A program made the position numbers and the translations under genes. A stretch of 34,979 bases of DNA, from contig JABZIZ010000022.1 in NCBI GenBank assembly GCA_015258065.1, positions 1 through 34,979 on the forward strand. Direction: 5' to 3'. The notes below the pieces were generated by a model, which had not been told where the DNA came from, made no database searches, and saw nothing but the letters and a program-made list of their open reading frames with translations. Source of the stretch: Lachnospiraceae bacterium. Its GTDB lineage: Bacteria > Bacillota > Clostridia > Lachnospirales > Lachnospiraceae. Below are positions 1 to 8,269 of this stretch, piece by piece. How positions within the stretch are numbered: the stretch's first letter is position 1; each line of letters opens with the position of its first letter.

Positions 1-60
1 TCCCACTACCGGGCGGACTCCGGACTTGCACCGATTAGAAACGTGCGCCGCTGGGCGCAC
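1..60 (-). mobile_element. 5' end of a group II intron (probably class C), cut by the window edge
   Basis: Read on the minus strand from base 60, the sequence begins GTGCGCC, the GUGYG start typical of group II introns. It pairs with GGCGCAC four bases later (43-49 with 54-60, a perfect 7-bp stem). After a short spacer comes CGGTGCAAGTCCG, a small CGG/CCG hairpin. From memory this order matches the first two elements of domain I in class IIC introns such as that of Oceanobacillus iheyensis. The intron would start directly behind a hairpin terminator, which is the known target site of class C introns. The rest of the ribozyme and any reverse transcriptase gene lie outside the window. The plus-strand open frame across bases 1-126 is best explained as an antisense shadow of this element. 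Confidence 0.72.
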
Positions 61-94
61 TATGACAAAACGCCGTTTGTGCAAACGACGTTTT
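61..94 (-). terminator. Rho-independent terminator at the end of the polA-to-beta-helix gene run
   Basis: On the minus strand, bases 94-82 and 79-67 form a near-perfect stem (CAAACG with CGTTTG, and AAAACG with CGTTTT, one A/C mismatch between them) with a very tight loop. TTTT then GTCATA follows and leads straight into the intron-like sequence at base 60. It lies about 55 bases after the stop of the beta-helix gene. A five-base T run on the plus side means it could also stop plus-strand transcripts. Confidence 0.75.
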
Positions 95-148
95 TAGAAC
101 CTTATCCATTAAAACATATTTTGTAGTCAAAGAAAAGATAGAAGGCGC

Positions 149-817
149 CTATCTGCGTTTGACGATGTGATCCGCATCCTTATAGATATGATCCGCCGGA
201 ATACAGCCACGCACACAGGAGGTCGGATACACGCTCGTTCTCTTACCGATCACAGTTCCTGGATTTAAGACGCTGTTACAGCCGATGTCGGCAAAATCTC
301 CAAGCATCGCCCCTACCTTGCGCATCCCCGTCTGCACCTGATCGTTCTCTCCGTTCTTGATCACAACGTTTGAATCATCCGCCTTCACATTGGAGGTGAT
401 GGAACCTGCCCCCATGTGTGCATGAAGACCCAAAATCGAATCACCGACATAATTGTAATGCGGCACCTGTACCTGATTGAAGAGAATCACGTTTTTTAAC
501 TCCGTCGAGTTGCCGACCACCGCCTTTTTTCCCACAATGGCACTGCCTCTGATAAAAGCGCACTGCCTGACCTGCGCTTCCTCATCGATGATACAGGGCC
601 CTCCCAGATAGGCGGAATCAAACACGGTGGCAGACTTCGCCACCCATACGTTTTCCCCTCTCTTTTCAAACCGTTCCTCGCTCAAGGTCGGTCCCAGTTT
701 AAGAATAAACTCTTTGATCTTTGGCAAAACCTCCCATGGGTAGGTCACTCCCTCAAAGATCTCTGCTGCAATGGTTTCACTGAGACTAAAAAGTTCTTTA
801 ATACGATACTCCTGCAT
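149..817 (-). CDS. Left-handed beta-helix (hexapeptide-repeat) protein, sugar-nucleotide transferase-like
   Basis: The product of about 222 residues resembles proteins annotated in clostridia as UDP-N-acetylglucosamine pyrophosphorylase-like or as the C-terminal half of GlmU. It has a short helical N-terminus, then irregular hexapeptide turns that build a left-handed beta-helix (AVVGNSTELKNVIL, then a His-rich HYNYVGDSILGLHAHMGAGS stretch, then ADIGCNSVLNPGTVIGKRT). No N-terminal nucleotidyltransferase domain is present, so an acyltransferase or scaffold role is as likely as uridylyl transfer. I place the start at ATG 817 because AAGG lies five bases upstream. An in-frame TTG at 868, overlapping the topB stop as TTGA, would add 17 residues but has its SD 17 bases away. 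It is the last gene before the terminator at 61-94. Confidence 0.72.
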   Translation of the reverse strand: MQEYRIKELFSLSETIAAEIFEGVTYPWEVLPKIKEFILKLGPTLSEERFEKRGENVWVAKSATVFDSAYLGGPCIIDEEAQVRQCAFIRGSAIVGKKAVVGNSTELKNVILFNQVQVPHYNYVGDSILGLHAHMGAGSITSNVKADDSNVVIKNGENDQVQTGMRKVGAMLGDFADIGCNSVLNPGTVIGKRTSVYPTSCVRGCIPADHIYKDADHIVKRR

Positions 818-864
818 TTCTGCCTTCTTTCTGTGATGGGTCAGGAGATCCTCTGAAGTTGGGA

Positions 865-2934
865 TCAAACGGACCTGACGCCGGTCTCCTTTGCCTTTTT
901 GTAATTTCTTGCAATGCCCTCAAAGCGGGAATAGAGGATCTGGCTGTAATCACTTCCCTTCACAAATTCCGTGCGCCTCCTGACAAAATCATCCAGTTTT
1001 TTCATGTATTCGTCTTCCGTGATCCTGCCCTCTGCTACTCCGCTGAGTCCCTTTTCCCAGCTTGCGGTCAGAGCCGGGTTTAGCATCGGTTTCATGGAGA
1101 GTGCCACCGCCTCATACACCATCTCCCCCATCTGGGTCGGCGTGATGACCTGCGTCTTCTTATCCAGGTGCAAATAGCGGATCGACATCAGCTTCTTCAG
1201 GATTTCCGCCCTGGTCGCACTCGTCCCAATGCCGCAGCCCCTGATCTGTTCTCTTAGTTCCTCATCCTCGATAAACTGTCCGGCATTTTCCATTGCCAGA
1301 ATCATAGAACCGGAATTGTATCGTTTGGGAGGAGAGGTTTCTCCCTCCTTGATTTCCAACTTTGTCAAATGGACGCGCATTCCCTTTCTCAAACGGGAAA
1401 GTTGTTGCAAAAGCGCCGGATCCTGACTTTCTTCTTCCTTTTTTTTCAAAAAAGAATAATCCATGACGTGAAGATATCCCTTTGATTCCCGAATCCGAAA
1501 GTTGGAAAAAAAATGTTCCTCCTTCACCGCAAAGGAAAGGAGCACCTTCATATATTTGGCAGGCGGATAGAAAATAGCAAGGAAACGTCTGGCGATGCAT
1601 TCGTAAACCTTCTGTACCGTTGACGAACAGCTGCCAAGTGCGGACAGTCCCTGACCGGTTGGAATAATGGCATAATGATCGGTGATTGCCTGATCGTTTA
1701 CATAGCGTGTCTTTTCAATTCCCTTATAAGAAGCGTGCTGCAGGATCGCCCGCGCAAAGAGAGACGTCTGCGGGTAGTTCTGTAGCCCGGAAATGTTGCG
1801 CACAATTTCTTTTGCCACTGCGCTGGAAAGTACCCGTGCATCTGTTCTGGGATAGGTCGTCAGCTTTTTTTCATATAACTCCTGTGCCGCTGCCAGAGTC
1901 TGATCCGGACTGATCTTAAAAAATTTGGAACAGTCGTTTTGCAATTCCGCCAGATTATAAAGGAGGGGAGCATTTTTCACTTCCTGCTTTCTGGAGACGG
2001 ATTGCAGGATTGCTTCTCGCGGCAAAGGCTCTAAATGATTCACCAGCTCCTGTGCCGTCTGCCTCTTTTGAAATCCTCTATCGTTGTACAAAAAGGGAGA
2101 CTGAAAAAAAAGACTTCCTTCCATGACCTTCCAAAAAGCGGTGACCCTTCCTGTATCTGTCTCCTTGCTGCATCCCTCCCGGTCGGAAGAGGCCCCCTCT
2201 TCTTTTGCCTCTCCCTTCTGCGTCTTTAGAGTAAACTCGCCGTCAATCCGATAAAAGGTGTTTTTGGTAAAGTTCCGGATCTCCCTCTCTCTGTTCACCA
2301 CCATGCCCAGCACACAGGTCATGACGCGCCCTACCGAAACCACACATTTTTCAATTTTCAGATAGTCCTGAATGACTCTTCGGTACTTTAGCGTCAAGGC
2401 GCGGGAGAAATTGATGCCCATCAGATAATCTTCTTTCGCACGCAAAAAGGCAGCCGCTCCCAGGTTGTCATAGGCAGAATCATCTTTTGCCTCCCGGATC
2501 CCGCGTAAAATCTCTTCTTCCGTCTGTGAATCAATCCATACACGCTTCTTTACCTTATTCTGCACCTGCGCTTCCTGATCTACCAGCCGGTAAATATATT
2601 CTCCCTCTCTTCCGGAGTCCGTACAGATATAAATCAGATCTACATCCTTCCGATTGAGAAGAGATGCCACAATCTGAAACTGCTTTCTGACACTGTCGAT
2701 CACCTCATATCGAAAGACCTGCGGGATAAAGGGGATGGTATCCAATGACCACCTTTTATACCTGGAGTCATAGGCATCCGGATAACTCATGGTCACCAGA
2801 TGCCCCACGCACCAGGTAAGAACTTCCTTCTCCGATTCCAGGTATCCGTTTCTTCGTGTAAAACGAGACTGCAGTGCCTGTGCAAACTGTGCTGCGACAC
2901 TCGGTTTTTCCGCAATAAAGAGTTTTTTTCCCAA
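865..2934 (-). CDS. topB: DNA topoisomerase III
   Basis: This is a type IA topoisomerase that passes single DNA strands to resolve linked replication or recombination intermediates. The N-terminus is a Toprim domain (KKLFIAEKPSVA, then TDSGREGEYIYR with the metal-binding acidic residues). The catalytic tyrosine sits in LTTYPRTDAR (about Tyr361), followed by GIGTSATRAEIL. At 689 residues it has the usual TopB length and lacks the C-terminal zinc fingers of TopA. I use TTG at 2934 as start. It directly precedes GKKLFIAEKPS, where the family begins, it lies one base after the asd stop, and a weak AGAAG is seven bases upstream. Longer in-frame starts would lie inside asd. The tight junction suggests translational coupling to asd. 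Confidence 0.93.
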   Translation of the reverse strand: MGKKLFIAEKPSVAAQFAQALQSRFTRRNGYLESEKEVLTWCVGHLVTMSYPDAYDSRYKRWSLDTIPFIPQVFRYEVIDSVRKQFQIVASLLNRKDVDLIYICTDSGREGEYIYRLVDQEAQVQNKVKKRVWIDSQTEEEILRGIREAKDDSAYDNLGAAAFLRAKEDYLMGINFSRALTLKYRRVIQDYLKIEKCVVSVGRVMTCVLGMVVNREREIRNFTKNTFYRIDGEFTLKTQKGEAKEEGASSDREGCSKETDTGRVTAFWKVMEGSLFFQSPFLYNDRGFQKRQTAQELVNHLEPLPREAILQSVSRKQEVKNAPLLYNLAELQNDCSKFFKISPDQTLAAAQELYEKKLTTYPRTDARVLSSAVAKEIVRNISGLQNYPQTSLFARAILQHASYKGIEKTRYVNDQAITDHYAIIPTGQGLSALGSCSSTVQKVYECIARRFLAIFYPPAKYMKVLLSFAVKEEHFFSNFRIRESKGYLHVMDYSFLKKKEEESQDPALLQQLSRLRKGMRVHLTKLEIKEGETSPPKRYNSGSMILAMENAGQFIEDEELREQIRGCGIGTSATRAEILKKLMSIRYLHLDKKTQVITPTQMGEMVYEAVALSMKPMLNPALTASWEKGLSGVAEGRITEDEYMKKLDDFVRRRTEFVKGSDYSQILYSRFEGIARNYKKAKETGVRSV

Positions 2935-2935
2935 A

Positions 2936-4021
2936 CTATTTCTTCTCAATATAGTGAAGCGCACAAAGAAGCTCCGCACACTCCACTGCACCGCCGGCTG
3001 CCCCTCTTAAGGTATTATGAGACAGACCGACAAATTTCCAATCCAACAGGCTGTCTTTTCTCAACCTGCCAATCGAGACACCCATCCCTCCTTCGTAGTC
3101 TACGTCCCTGGTCACCTGTGGACGATCTTCTTCCTCCAAATAACGGATCATCTGCTTCGGCGCACTGGGAAGCTGCAGCTGCTGCGGCACACCGGAAAAG
3201 GCATGAAGCTTCTCGATGAGTTCTTCCTTCTCTGCGCTCTTTTTAAGACGCAGGAAGACGGCAGCCGTATGGCCGTACAAAACCGGAATCCGAATGCACT
3301 GACAGGTAATCAGGGGGCTCTTTGCCGGAACGATCTGTCCCCCTTCGATATGCCCAAAAATCCGCAGCGGCTCCTTTTCACTCTTTTCTTCTTCTCCGGA
3401 AATAAAAGGGATGACGTTTCCGACCATTTCCGGCCACTCCTCAAAGTTCTTACCGGCACCGGAAATTGCCTGATAGGTGGTTACCGCTGCTTCATAAGGT
3501 TCCAAGTCTTTCCACGCAGCCAGAACAGGGGTATAACTCTGAATGGAACAATTCGGTTTTACTGCAATAAAGCCCCTTTTGGTGTGAAGCCTCTCCCTTT
3601 GAAAGGCGATGACCTCCGCATGTTCCGGATTGATCTCGGGAATGATCATCGGGACATCCGGCGTCCACCTGTGCGCACTGTTATTGGAAACGACAGGCGT
3701 CTCCGTCTTTGCATAAGCCTCTTCGATCGCCCGGATCTCATCCTTTGACATATCGACTGCCGAGAAGCAGAAATCCACATCCTTTGCGATTCCTTCTACA
3801 TCCTGCACGTCTTTGACCACGATTTTTTTTACCATTTCCGGCATCGGCACTTCCAGCTTCCACCTGCCTGCAAGAGCCTCCTCATAAGTCTTGCCTGCAG
3901 AGCGCGGAGAAGCTGCAATCGTAGTCACTTCAAACCAGGGATGGTTTTCCAAAATCGTGATGAATCGCTGTCCTACCATTCCTGTGCCGCCCAGGACGGC
4001 AACCTTTAATTTCTCTGTCAT
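2936..4021 (-). CDS. asd: Aspartate-semialdehyde dehydrogenase
   Basis: The enzyme reduces aspartyl phosphate to aspartate semialdehyde with NADPH, at the branch to lysine/diaminopimelate, threonine and methionine. The N-terminal nucleotide-binding loop is GGTGMVGQRF. The catalytic cysteine lies in KPNCSIQ (about Cys158) and the active-site histidine in the RIPVLYGHT region. Sequence and length (361 residues) fit the archaeal/fungal-type branch of the family rather than the E. coli type. I choose ATG 4021, with AGGA seven bases upstream. An ATG nine codons earlier has a poorer site. It follows the propeller-lipoprotein gene by 40 bases and abuts topB, so expression probably depends on the upstream operon. 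Confidence 0.93.
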   Translation of the reverse strand: MTEKLKVAVLGGTGMVGQRFITILENHPWFEVTTIAASPRSAGKTYEEALAGRWKLEVPMPEMVKKIVVKDVQDVEGIAKDVDFCFSAVDMSKDEIRAIEEAYAKTETPVVSNNSAHRWTPDVPMIIPEINPEHAEVIAFQRERLHTKRGFIAVKPNCSIQSYTPVLAAWKDLEPYEAAVTTYQAISGAGKNFEEWPEMVGNVIPFISGEEEKSEKEPLRIFGHIEGGQIVPAKSPLITCQCIRIPVLYGHTAAVFLRLKKSAEKEELIEKLHAFSGVPQQLQLPSAPKQMIRYLEEEDRPQVTRDVDYEGGMGVSIGRLRKDSLLDWKFVGLSHNTLRGAAGGAVECAELLCALHYIEKK

Positions 4022-4050
4022 ATTACTTTCCTGCTTTCTATCTGTCATTT

Positions 4051-4077
4051 GGAAGAAAACCTTAGGAGTTCTCTTCC
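4051..4077 (-). other. Inverted repeat over the stop codon of the propeller-lipoprotein gene
   Basis: GGAAGA-A-AAC pairs with GTT-C-TCTTCC around a seven-base loop (nine pairs, one mismatch). It covers the end of the lipoprotein gene and precedes asd. No T run follows, so I read it as an intercistronic stem that may set relative expression, not as a terminator. Confidence 0.35.
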
Positions 4078-6488
4078 ATATAGGTCTGTACCTTACTCTG
4101 AATCACCTTCGCCACATCCTGAGCGCTCTTTTGTCCGGCAAAATAGGCTGAGGTTTCTGTCAGGAGAATGTCCATCACCGCCGGGTCAATTCCCTCTTTT
4201 TGATGGACGCTTTCAATCAGCCCTTTGATCTGATCCACATCTTCCTGGGTGAGCGGTTTCATCCCGGTGGTATCCACCCCGTGACTTCCACCATTGGAAT
4301 ACATCACGTCGCCGCCCTTTGCGTCCTGATCCCCCTTGTTCGGCTTCATGGCCTTTTCCAACCCCTTATCCAGTTCACTCCTTAAAACCGGCAACGTATA
4401 ACCGCTCTGCTTCTGGAAATCGTCTTTTAACAGGGACGAGAGGAAATCCCAGCAGGCATCTTTACTGGTGGTAGTGGCACTCATGGCAAGACTGATCTGC
4501 TCGGAAATGGAACTCGCGCCCTTGCCGTCCGCACTCGGATATCCGACGATGGCGATCGGCTCTCTAAATGCGCCGTATCTGGCATACTGATAAGAATCGG
4601 CCGCCGCCAGATAAAGCGGATACAGCAGGGACTTATCCTGATAATACCAGTTTTCCTGATCCGGATCATAATCGTCATTCTTGGTATCTTTCGGGAATTT
4701 CTTGCTCACTTCTAACAGCTGATAGAAATCCTCATTCTGGAAGTCCGCCTTCTGCTTTTCCCAATCAATGAAACGATCGGCGTTAAACATCAGAAGCATC
4801 TGGAACAGAGAATCACGCGGGACACTGAACCCAAATAGCTTGTCGTAAGAAACATGCATGCCATCCGCCATTTGCTGCATGGTCTGAATCGTCCAAGGCT
4901 TCATCTTATCGGCATATTTCTTCTTTACTGCTAGCGTATTAACGCTGAAGAAGGGGATGACCTCGTATATCTTTCCTCTGGACCGATAGGCATCAAAGAC
5001 ATTGGTATAATATTTGGTCTTGTCCAGGAACCCCTCTTTTTCAAAACGGGAATCGAGAGGCTCAAAGATGCCCTTCGCATAATAGCTTTCTTTTGGCATA
5101 TTGGCATCCATGACGACCAGGTCCGGCGTATTTCCCGAAATAATATCATTGTTTAACGGGCTGGAACCGACTCCTGTATTTTCATTGTATTCCGTTGTAT
5201 AGCTCTTTAGGCGGATACGGTACTGGTCATTCTTCTTATTAAAATTGATCACGGCAGCGCGAAGGTTGGCACTCATCCAATCATTATAGGCCATGATGAG
5301 TTCCTTCTTGTCCTTCACATCCTTCGGATCCACCTTGGTTAAAAGAGAGATTACGGAAGGATCTCCTTCTCCATTCTCACCGGAAGAAGCCGACTGTTCC
5401 GTGCTTTCATATCGAATGAGAAATTTACCGTCACCTAGAGAGATCAGGCTGTCCACTGTCTGCGTCATTAAGTTGGAGGAAACAAAATCACAAATTTTAT
5501 GAGCCGTTTTGTCTCCGAAATTCCAACCGTAGAGGTCAGTTTCATTTCCGCTTCCCATGGTCACGAAATCATAATCCGTCCCCGTCCCCGGCACCAGAGC
5601 GGCGTAACTGAGTTCCGGCATCTCCTTCGTCAGCTTCAGAGGCTCTCCTTCCTCCTTCCACGTCTCCATATTCAGCCTGCTCAACGTTTCTGTGGAAGCG
5701 TCTGACGTATCATAACGATAGAGCCTGCCTTCCTTGTCCACCATGAGCTGATCGCTGTTGTTTCCCTCCTTTGACTGGGAGATGGTGCTTTTCAGACTGC
5801 CGTCCTGGTCACTCAGAATGTAATTTCCCGTTAAATCCGAAAGCAGCAGTCCCTTCCCCTCCAGATAAAGAAGGCTATTGGTATAATAGGTGCCGATATT
5901 CGGATCCTTGAGCGCCTTTTCCCCCAGCTTGACGGAAAAGAGCTGCTTGCCGGACGGATCCAGTTTGACGAGCGAATACTCGTCCTGCACCACATTTGCC
6001 TTCCCGGAGGCATCTCCGGAATCTCCGGCATCACTGGTATGCGGATCTTCCTTTACGTCTTCATAAGCAGGCGTCTTATCGATTACCAGATAGGCATTCC
6101 CCTCCTGGTCAAAAGCGGTTGCCGGATAATAATACTCATACCCCTTCGGTGCTTTGGGGAGTTCTACCTTCTTGACATCCGTGCCGTCCTCTTTCATGTG
6201 AACAATCACATTTTCAGCATCGGAAGCCATGCCGCTCTTCTGGTCATAATCATAATGAGTGGCAAAGAAATAGATCCTTCCCTTGCTATAGGACAGGGTG
6301 CTGATATCATTCGCAAGCACCCCTGTGTCCTTCATCGGTACAACGGTTTCCCGGTATACCTGATCCTTGATCGCGCCGTCCTCCTTCTTGTCTCCTGTAC
6401 TGCCTCCTCCGGAAGAACCGCAGGCCGCCATGGACAGCGACAATGACGCAATTAAAATTCCCGAAAGCAAACGTTTTTGAAATTTCAT
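4062..6488 (-). CDS. Extracellular lipoprotein: propeller-like N-terminal half joined to a family-1 solute-binding half
   Basis: The 808-residue product starts with a lipoprotein signal (hydrophobic stretch, then SLSMAAC with lipid cysteine about Cys23), so it should sit on the outer face of the membrane. Residues about 35-385 contain repeating short beta patterns of the kind Gly-x-aromatic-strand-turn (GRIYFFATHYD, GNAYLVIDKT, GLLLSDLTGNYILSDQDG, GRLYRYDTSD, GKFLIRYES), which suggests a beta-propeller. Residues about 390-800 look like an extracellular solute-binding protein of the sugar ABC type (FNKKNDQYRI, NTPDLVVMD, EPLDSRF, YEVIPFFSVNTLAVKK, PWTIQTMQQMAD). The usual binding protein is about 430 residues, so the N-terminal half is extra. 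Its natural partners are the two MalF/MalG-type permeases about 3.5 kb upstream in the same run. The start has a strong GGAAGGGG site. Ligand unknown. Confidence 0.8.
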   Translation of the reverse strand: MKFQKRLLSGILIASLSLSMAACGSSGGGSTGDKKEDGAIKDQVYRETVVPMKDTGVLANDISTLSYSKGRIYFFATHYDYDQKSGMASDAENVIVHMKEDGTDVKKVELPKAPKGYEYYYPATAFDQEGNAYLVIDKTPAYEDVKEDPHTSDAGDSGDASGKANVVQDEYSLVKLDPSGKQLFSVKLGEKALKDPNIGTYYTNSLLYLEGKGLLLSDLTGNYILSDQDGSLKSTISQSKEGNNSDQLMVDKEGRLYRYDTSDASTETLSRLNMETWKEEGEPLKLTKEMPELSYAALVPGTGTDYDFVTMGSGNETDLYGWNFGDKTAHKICDFVSSNLMTQTVDSLISLGDGKFLIRYESTEQSASSGENGEGDPSVISLLTKVDPKDVKDKKELIMAYNDWMSANLRAAVINFNKKNDQYRIRLKSYTTEYNENTGVGSSPLNNDIISGNTPDLVVMDANMPKESYYAKGIFEPLDSRFEKEGFLDKTKYYTNVFDAYRSRGKIYEVIPFFSVNTLAVKKKYADKMKPWTIQTMQQMADGMHVSYDKLFGFSVPRDSLFQMLLMFNADRFIDWEKQKADFQNEDFYQLLEVSKKFPKDTKNDDYDPDQENWYYQDKSLLYPLYLAAADSYQYARYGAFREPIAIVGYPSADGKGASSISEQISLAMSATTTSKDACWDFLSSLLKDDFQKQSGYTLPVLRSELDKGLEKAMKPNKGDQDAKGGDVMYSNGGSHGVDTTGMKPLTQEDVDQIKGLIESVHQKEGIDPAVMDILLTETSAYFAGQKSAQDVAKVIQSKVQTYMEENS

Positions 6489-6553
6489 TCCCCTTCCTTT
6501 CTCTCCGGTTTTGACCGGTGCATTCCTCTATAAGATCTTTCGCTATACCCGAA

Positions 6554-8269
6554 TCATCCGTTTTTCTTCTTCTTTTCCGCTCTGCGTGCCTGGATATCAT
6601 AGATCTTATCCTGCACCTTCTTTACCAGTTGCGCCGTCGTCCAAGTTTTATTTCTGTAAAGCGACACCACAAAGGCACAGAGCACCAAGGTCGGATAAGC
6701 AAGCAACAGGCACTCTAAGATGAAAATAAAAGCCAGTTCCTCTTCCAGTCCTCTAGCGATATTTTCCCAATAAGGATAATGAATGGAAATCAGCTGCATG
6801 GATCTTGTGCCATATTCACCGATTACCTTCATCAGGGCGGTATTGCGAAAGCGTACCGTATTGTCCACAATCTTCGCATCTGCAGGATCATACCCTGCCT
6901 GTGCCAGAACCAGTCCCTTTGCAAAACCGTCCACAGGATTTGGCATCAGAATTTCGATGCAGTTGATTCCCCCGACGGGTTCTGCTTCCGGTGTACTGCC
7001 TCCTCCGCTTCCGGAATCACTACCACCTCCCTGTCCCGGACTGACGTGAACGGAAGGGTTGGAGGAACCTCCCGAACCGCCGCTCGTACCTGCACCGGCG
7101 CTGCCCGCATCATTGGTCGTGCCGGAAGCGCTTGTGGAACCTCCGGTGGTACTGCCCGTGCTCGCCTGTCCGGATTCCGAGGTGCTTGTACTTAAGCTCC
7201 CTCCCGTGCCGGTAGCACCTGTCCCACTTGCGGTATCTGTGGTGGCCGACCCCGTGGCACTGCCCGCTGCACTCCCCGTCCCGATAGCGCTTGCCGTTCC
7301 TGCTCCACTGCCCGTCCCGGTAGCGCTTGCCGTCCCGGTCGTTCCCGCTGTTCCTGTTGTCACGGCACTGACAAGAAGAGGACTCTCCCTGTGCGCAACC
7401 ACCGAATGCGAATGAGAGATCCGTAATACTCCCTGTGCACCCAAAGCACCGACCCACGGATCCAGTCTTACCTCCTCCTGAAGAGAAGCCAGGATGCTGC
7501 GGAGACGAGCCACCTGTCCGTTCCCCCCTGTATCACCCGCTGGAGCAACACCGGTAGAGTCGTCCTTCGGGACAAAACCGCCTCCCCCGAAGCTGCCATA
7601 CTTCTGCAGCATCGCATAGTCTACAAAGACAAGGCTCTGCGATAATCCGGCTGCCTTTTCCAACCTTCCGGTCGGCTTTTTCACCACCCCCCGGATGTAA
7701 AAGGGAAGGCCTCCGATTTCCACGGTCTGCCCCACGATATTGGAAGAGCCGAATAGCTGCCAGGCCGTATCTTCATCCAGTACGATCCCGTCCTTCATAT
7801 CCAGACTTGTGTTCAGGTATTGACCGCTTAAGAGGGTCAGGGGATGAAAGAGGAAAAAATCTCCGCCGACACCGACTGCATTTACCGTCAGCGTCTTTCC
7901 TTCCCGGTTCAGGGTGATCTGTCCTTCCGCACTGTATGCCATCACCAGCTCTCTGCCGGAAGATTTCTTCTCATCTTTGCCGATTGCCTGCTCCGTCAGA
8001 GCCTGCGTGAGCTTCCAGGCCAGCTCTTTTACACTGTCTTCCGTAATCTTCTGGTCTTCCGTAAAAAAGATGCTGATTTGTGCCACATCGTGATTTTTGG
8101 ACCATCTCGCCGCCGCATTCTGATCCGGCAGGGAATTCTGTAGCGACAGACGAAAGCATTGCAGAATGCTCCACAAAAGGAGGGAAAGAGCTGCTGTCAG
8201 AAGCTGTATTTTTTGTTTCCCGGACAGATGATTTCTGCCAGGGAATTTAGGTTTATTGTGCATCCGCAT
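6554..8269 (-). CDS. MacB/FtsX-like membrane protein with a long Gly/Thr/Ser-rich linker
   Basis: The 571-residue protein has one membrane segment near the N-terminus (about 21-43) and one near the C-terminus (about 512-538), with a large extracytoplasmic part between. Residues about 80-260 resemble the MacB periplasmic core of FtsX-type permeases (GGDFFLFHPLTLLSGQYL, DGIVLDEDTAWQLFGS, IVGQTVEIGGLPFYIRGVV). Residues about 300-427 are low-complexity Gly/Thr/Ser/Ala, including a 12-residue repeat. A normal FtsX-type permease has four membrane segments, so two are missing here. Either the protein is no longer a permease or it works as a membrane-anchored partner. It overlaps the HlyD-like gene by 17 bases. 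ATGs at 8269 and 8263 are both possible starts. No dedicated MacB-type ATPase is in the window. Confidence 0.65.
   Translation of the reverse strand: MRMHNKPKFPGRNHLSGKQKIQLLTAALSLLLWSILQCFRLSLQNSLPDQNAAARWSKNHDVAQISIFFTEDQKITEDSVKELAWKLTQALTEQAIGKDEKKSSGRELVMAYSAEGQITLNREGKTLTVNAVGVGGDFFLFHPLTLLSGQYLNTSLDMKDGIVLDEDTAWQLFGSSNIVGQTVEIGGLPFYIRGVVKKPTGRLEKAAGLSQSLVFVDYAMLQKYGSFGGGGFVPKDDSTGVAPAGDTGGNGQVARLRSILASLQEEVRLDPWVGALGAQGVLRISHSHSVVAHRESPLLVSAVTTGTAGTTGTASATGTGSGAGTASAIGTGSAAGSATGSATTDTASGTGATGTGGSLSTSTSESGQASTGSTTGGSTSASGTTNDAGSAGAGTSGGSGGSSNPSVHVSPGQGGGSDSGSGGGSTPEAEPVGGINCIEILMPNPVDGFAKGLVLAQAGYDPADAKIVDNTVRFRNTALMKVIGEYGTRSMQLISIHYPYWENIARGLEEELAFIFILECLLLAYPTLVLCAFVVSLYRNKTWTTAQLVKKVQDKIYDIQARRAEKKKKNG
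6990..7370 (-). repeat. Low-complexity coding stretch with 36-bp tandem units (Gly/Thr/Ser/Ala linker)
   Basis: The stretch encodes about 127 residues of almost only G, T, S and A. At 7275-7310 and 7311-7346 two 36-bp units share 22 of their first 23 bases and encode TASAIGTGSAAG-like 12-mers. The strong bias creates a long Pro/Val/Ala open frame on the opposite strand, which I treat as an artefact. Replication slippage probably makes this linker vary in length between strains. Confidence 0.75.

Noticed and set aside
1..126. Open plus-strand frame ending at 126 that could be the C-terminus of a protein (YRADSGLAPIRNVRRWAH region).
   Set aside because: The same bases form two strong hairpins and fit the antisense of a group II intron end plus terminator. 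The peptide matches no family I know.
3017..3748. 243-residue plus-strand frame opposite asd.
   Set aside because: It is antisense to a clear aspartate-semialdehyde dehydrogenase gene and has no recognisable motif or ribosome binding site.
4051..4077. Terminator between the propeller lipoprotein gene and asd.
   Set aside because: The stem is fair but no T run follows on the minus strand, and it overlaps the stop codon of the lipoprotein gene.
7059..7415. 118-residue plus-strand frame rich in Pro, Val and Ala.
   Set aside because: It is the antisense of the Gly/Thr/Ser linker in the MacB-like gene; the biased codons keep the opposite frame open. No SD and no domain.
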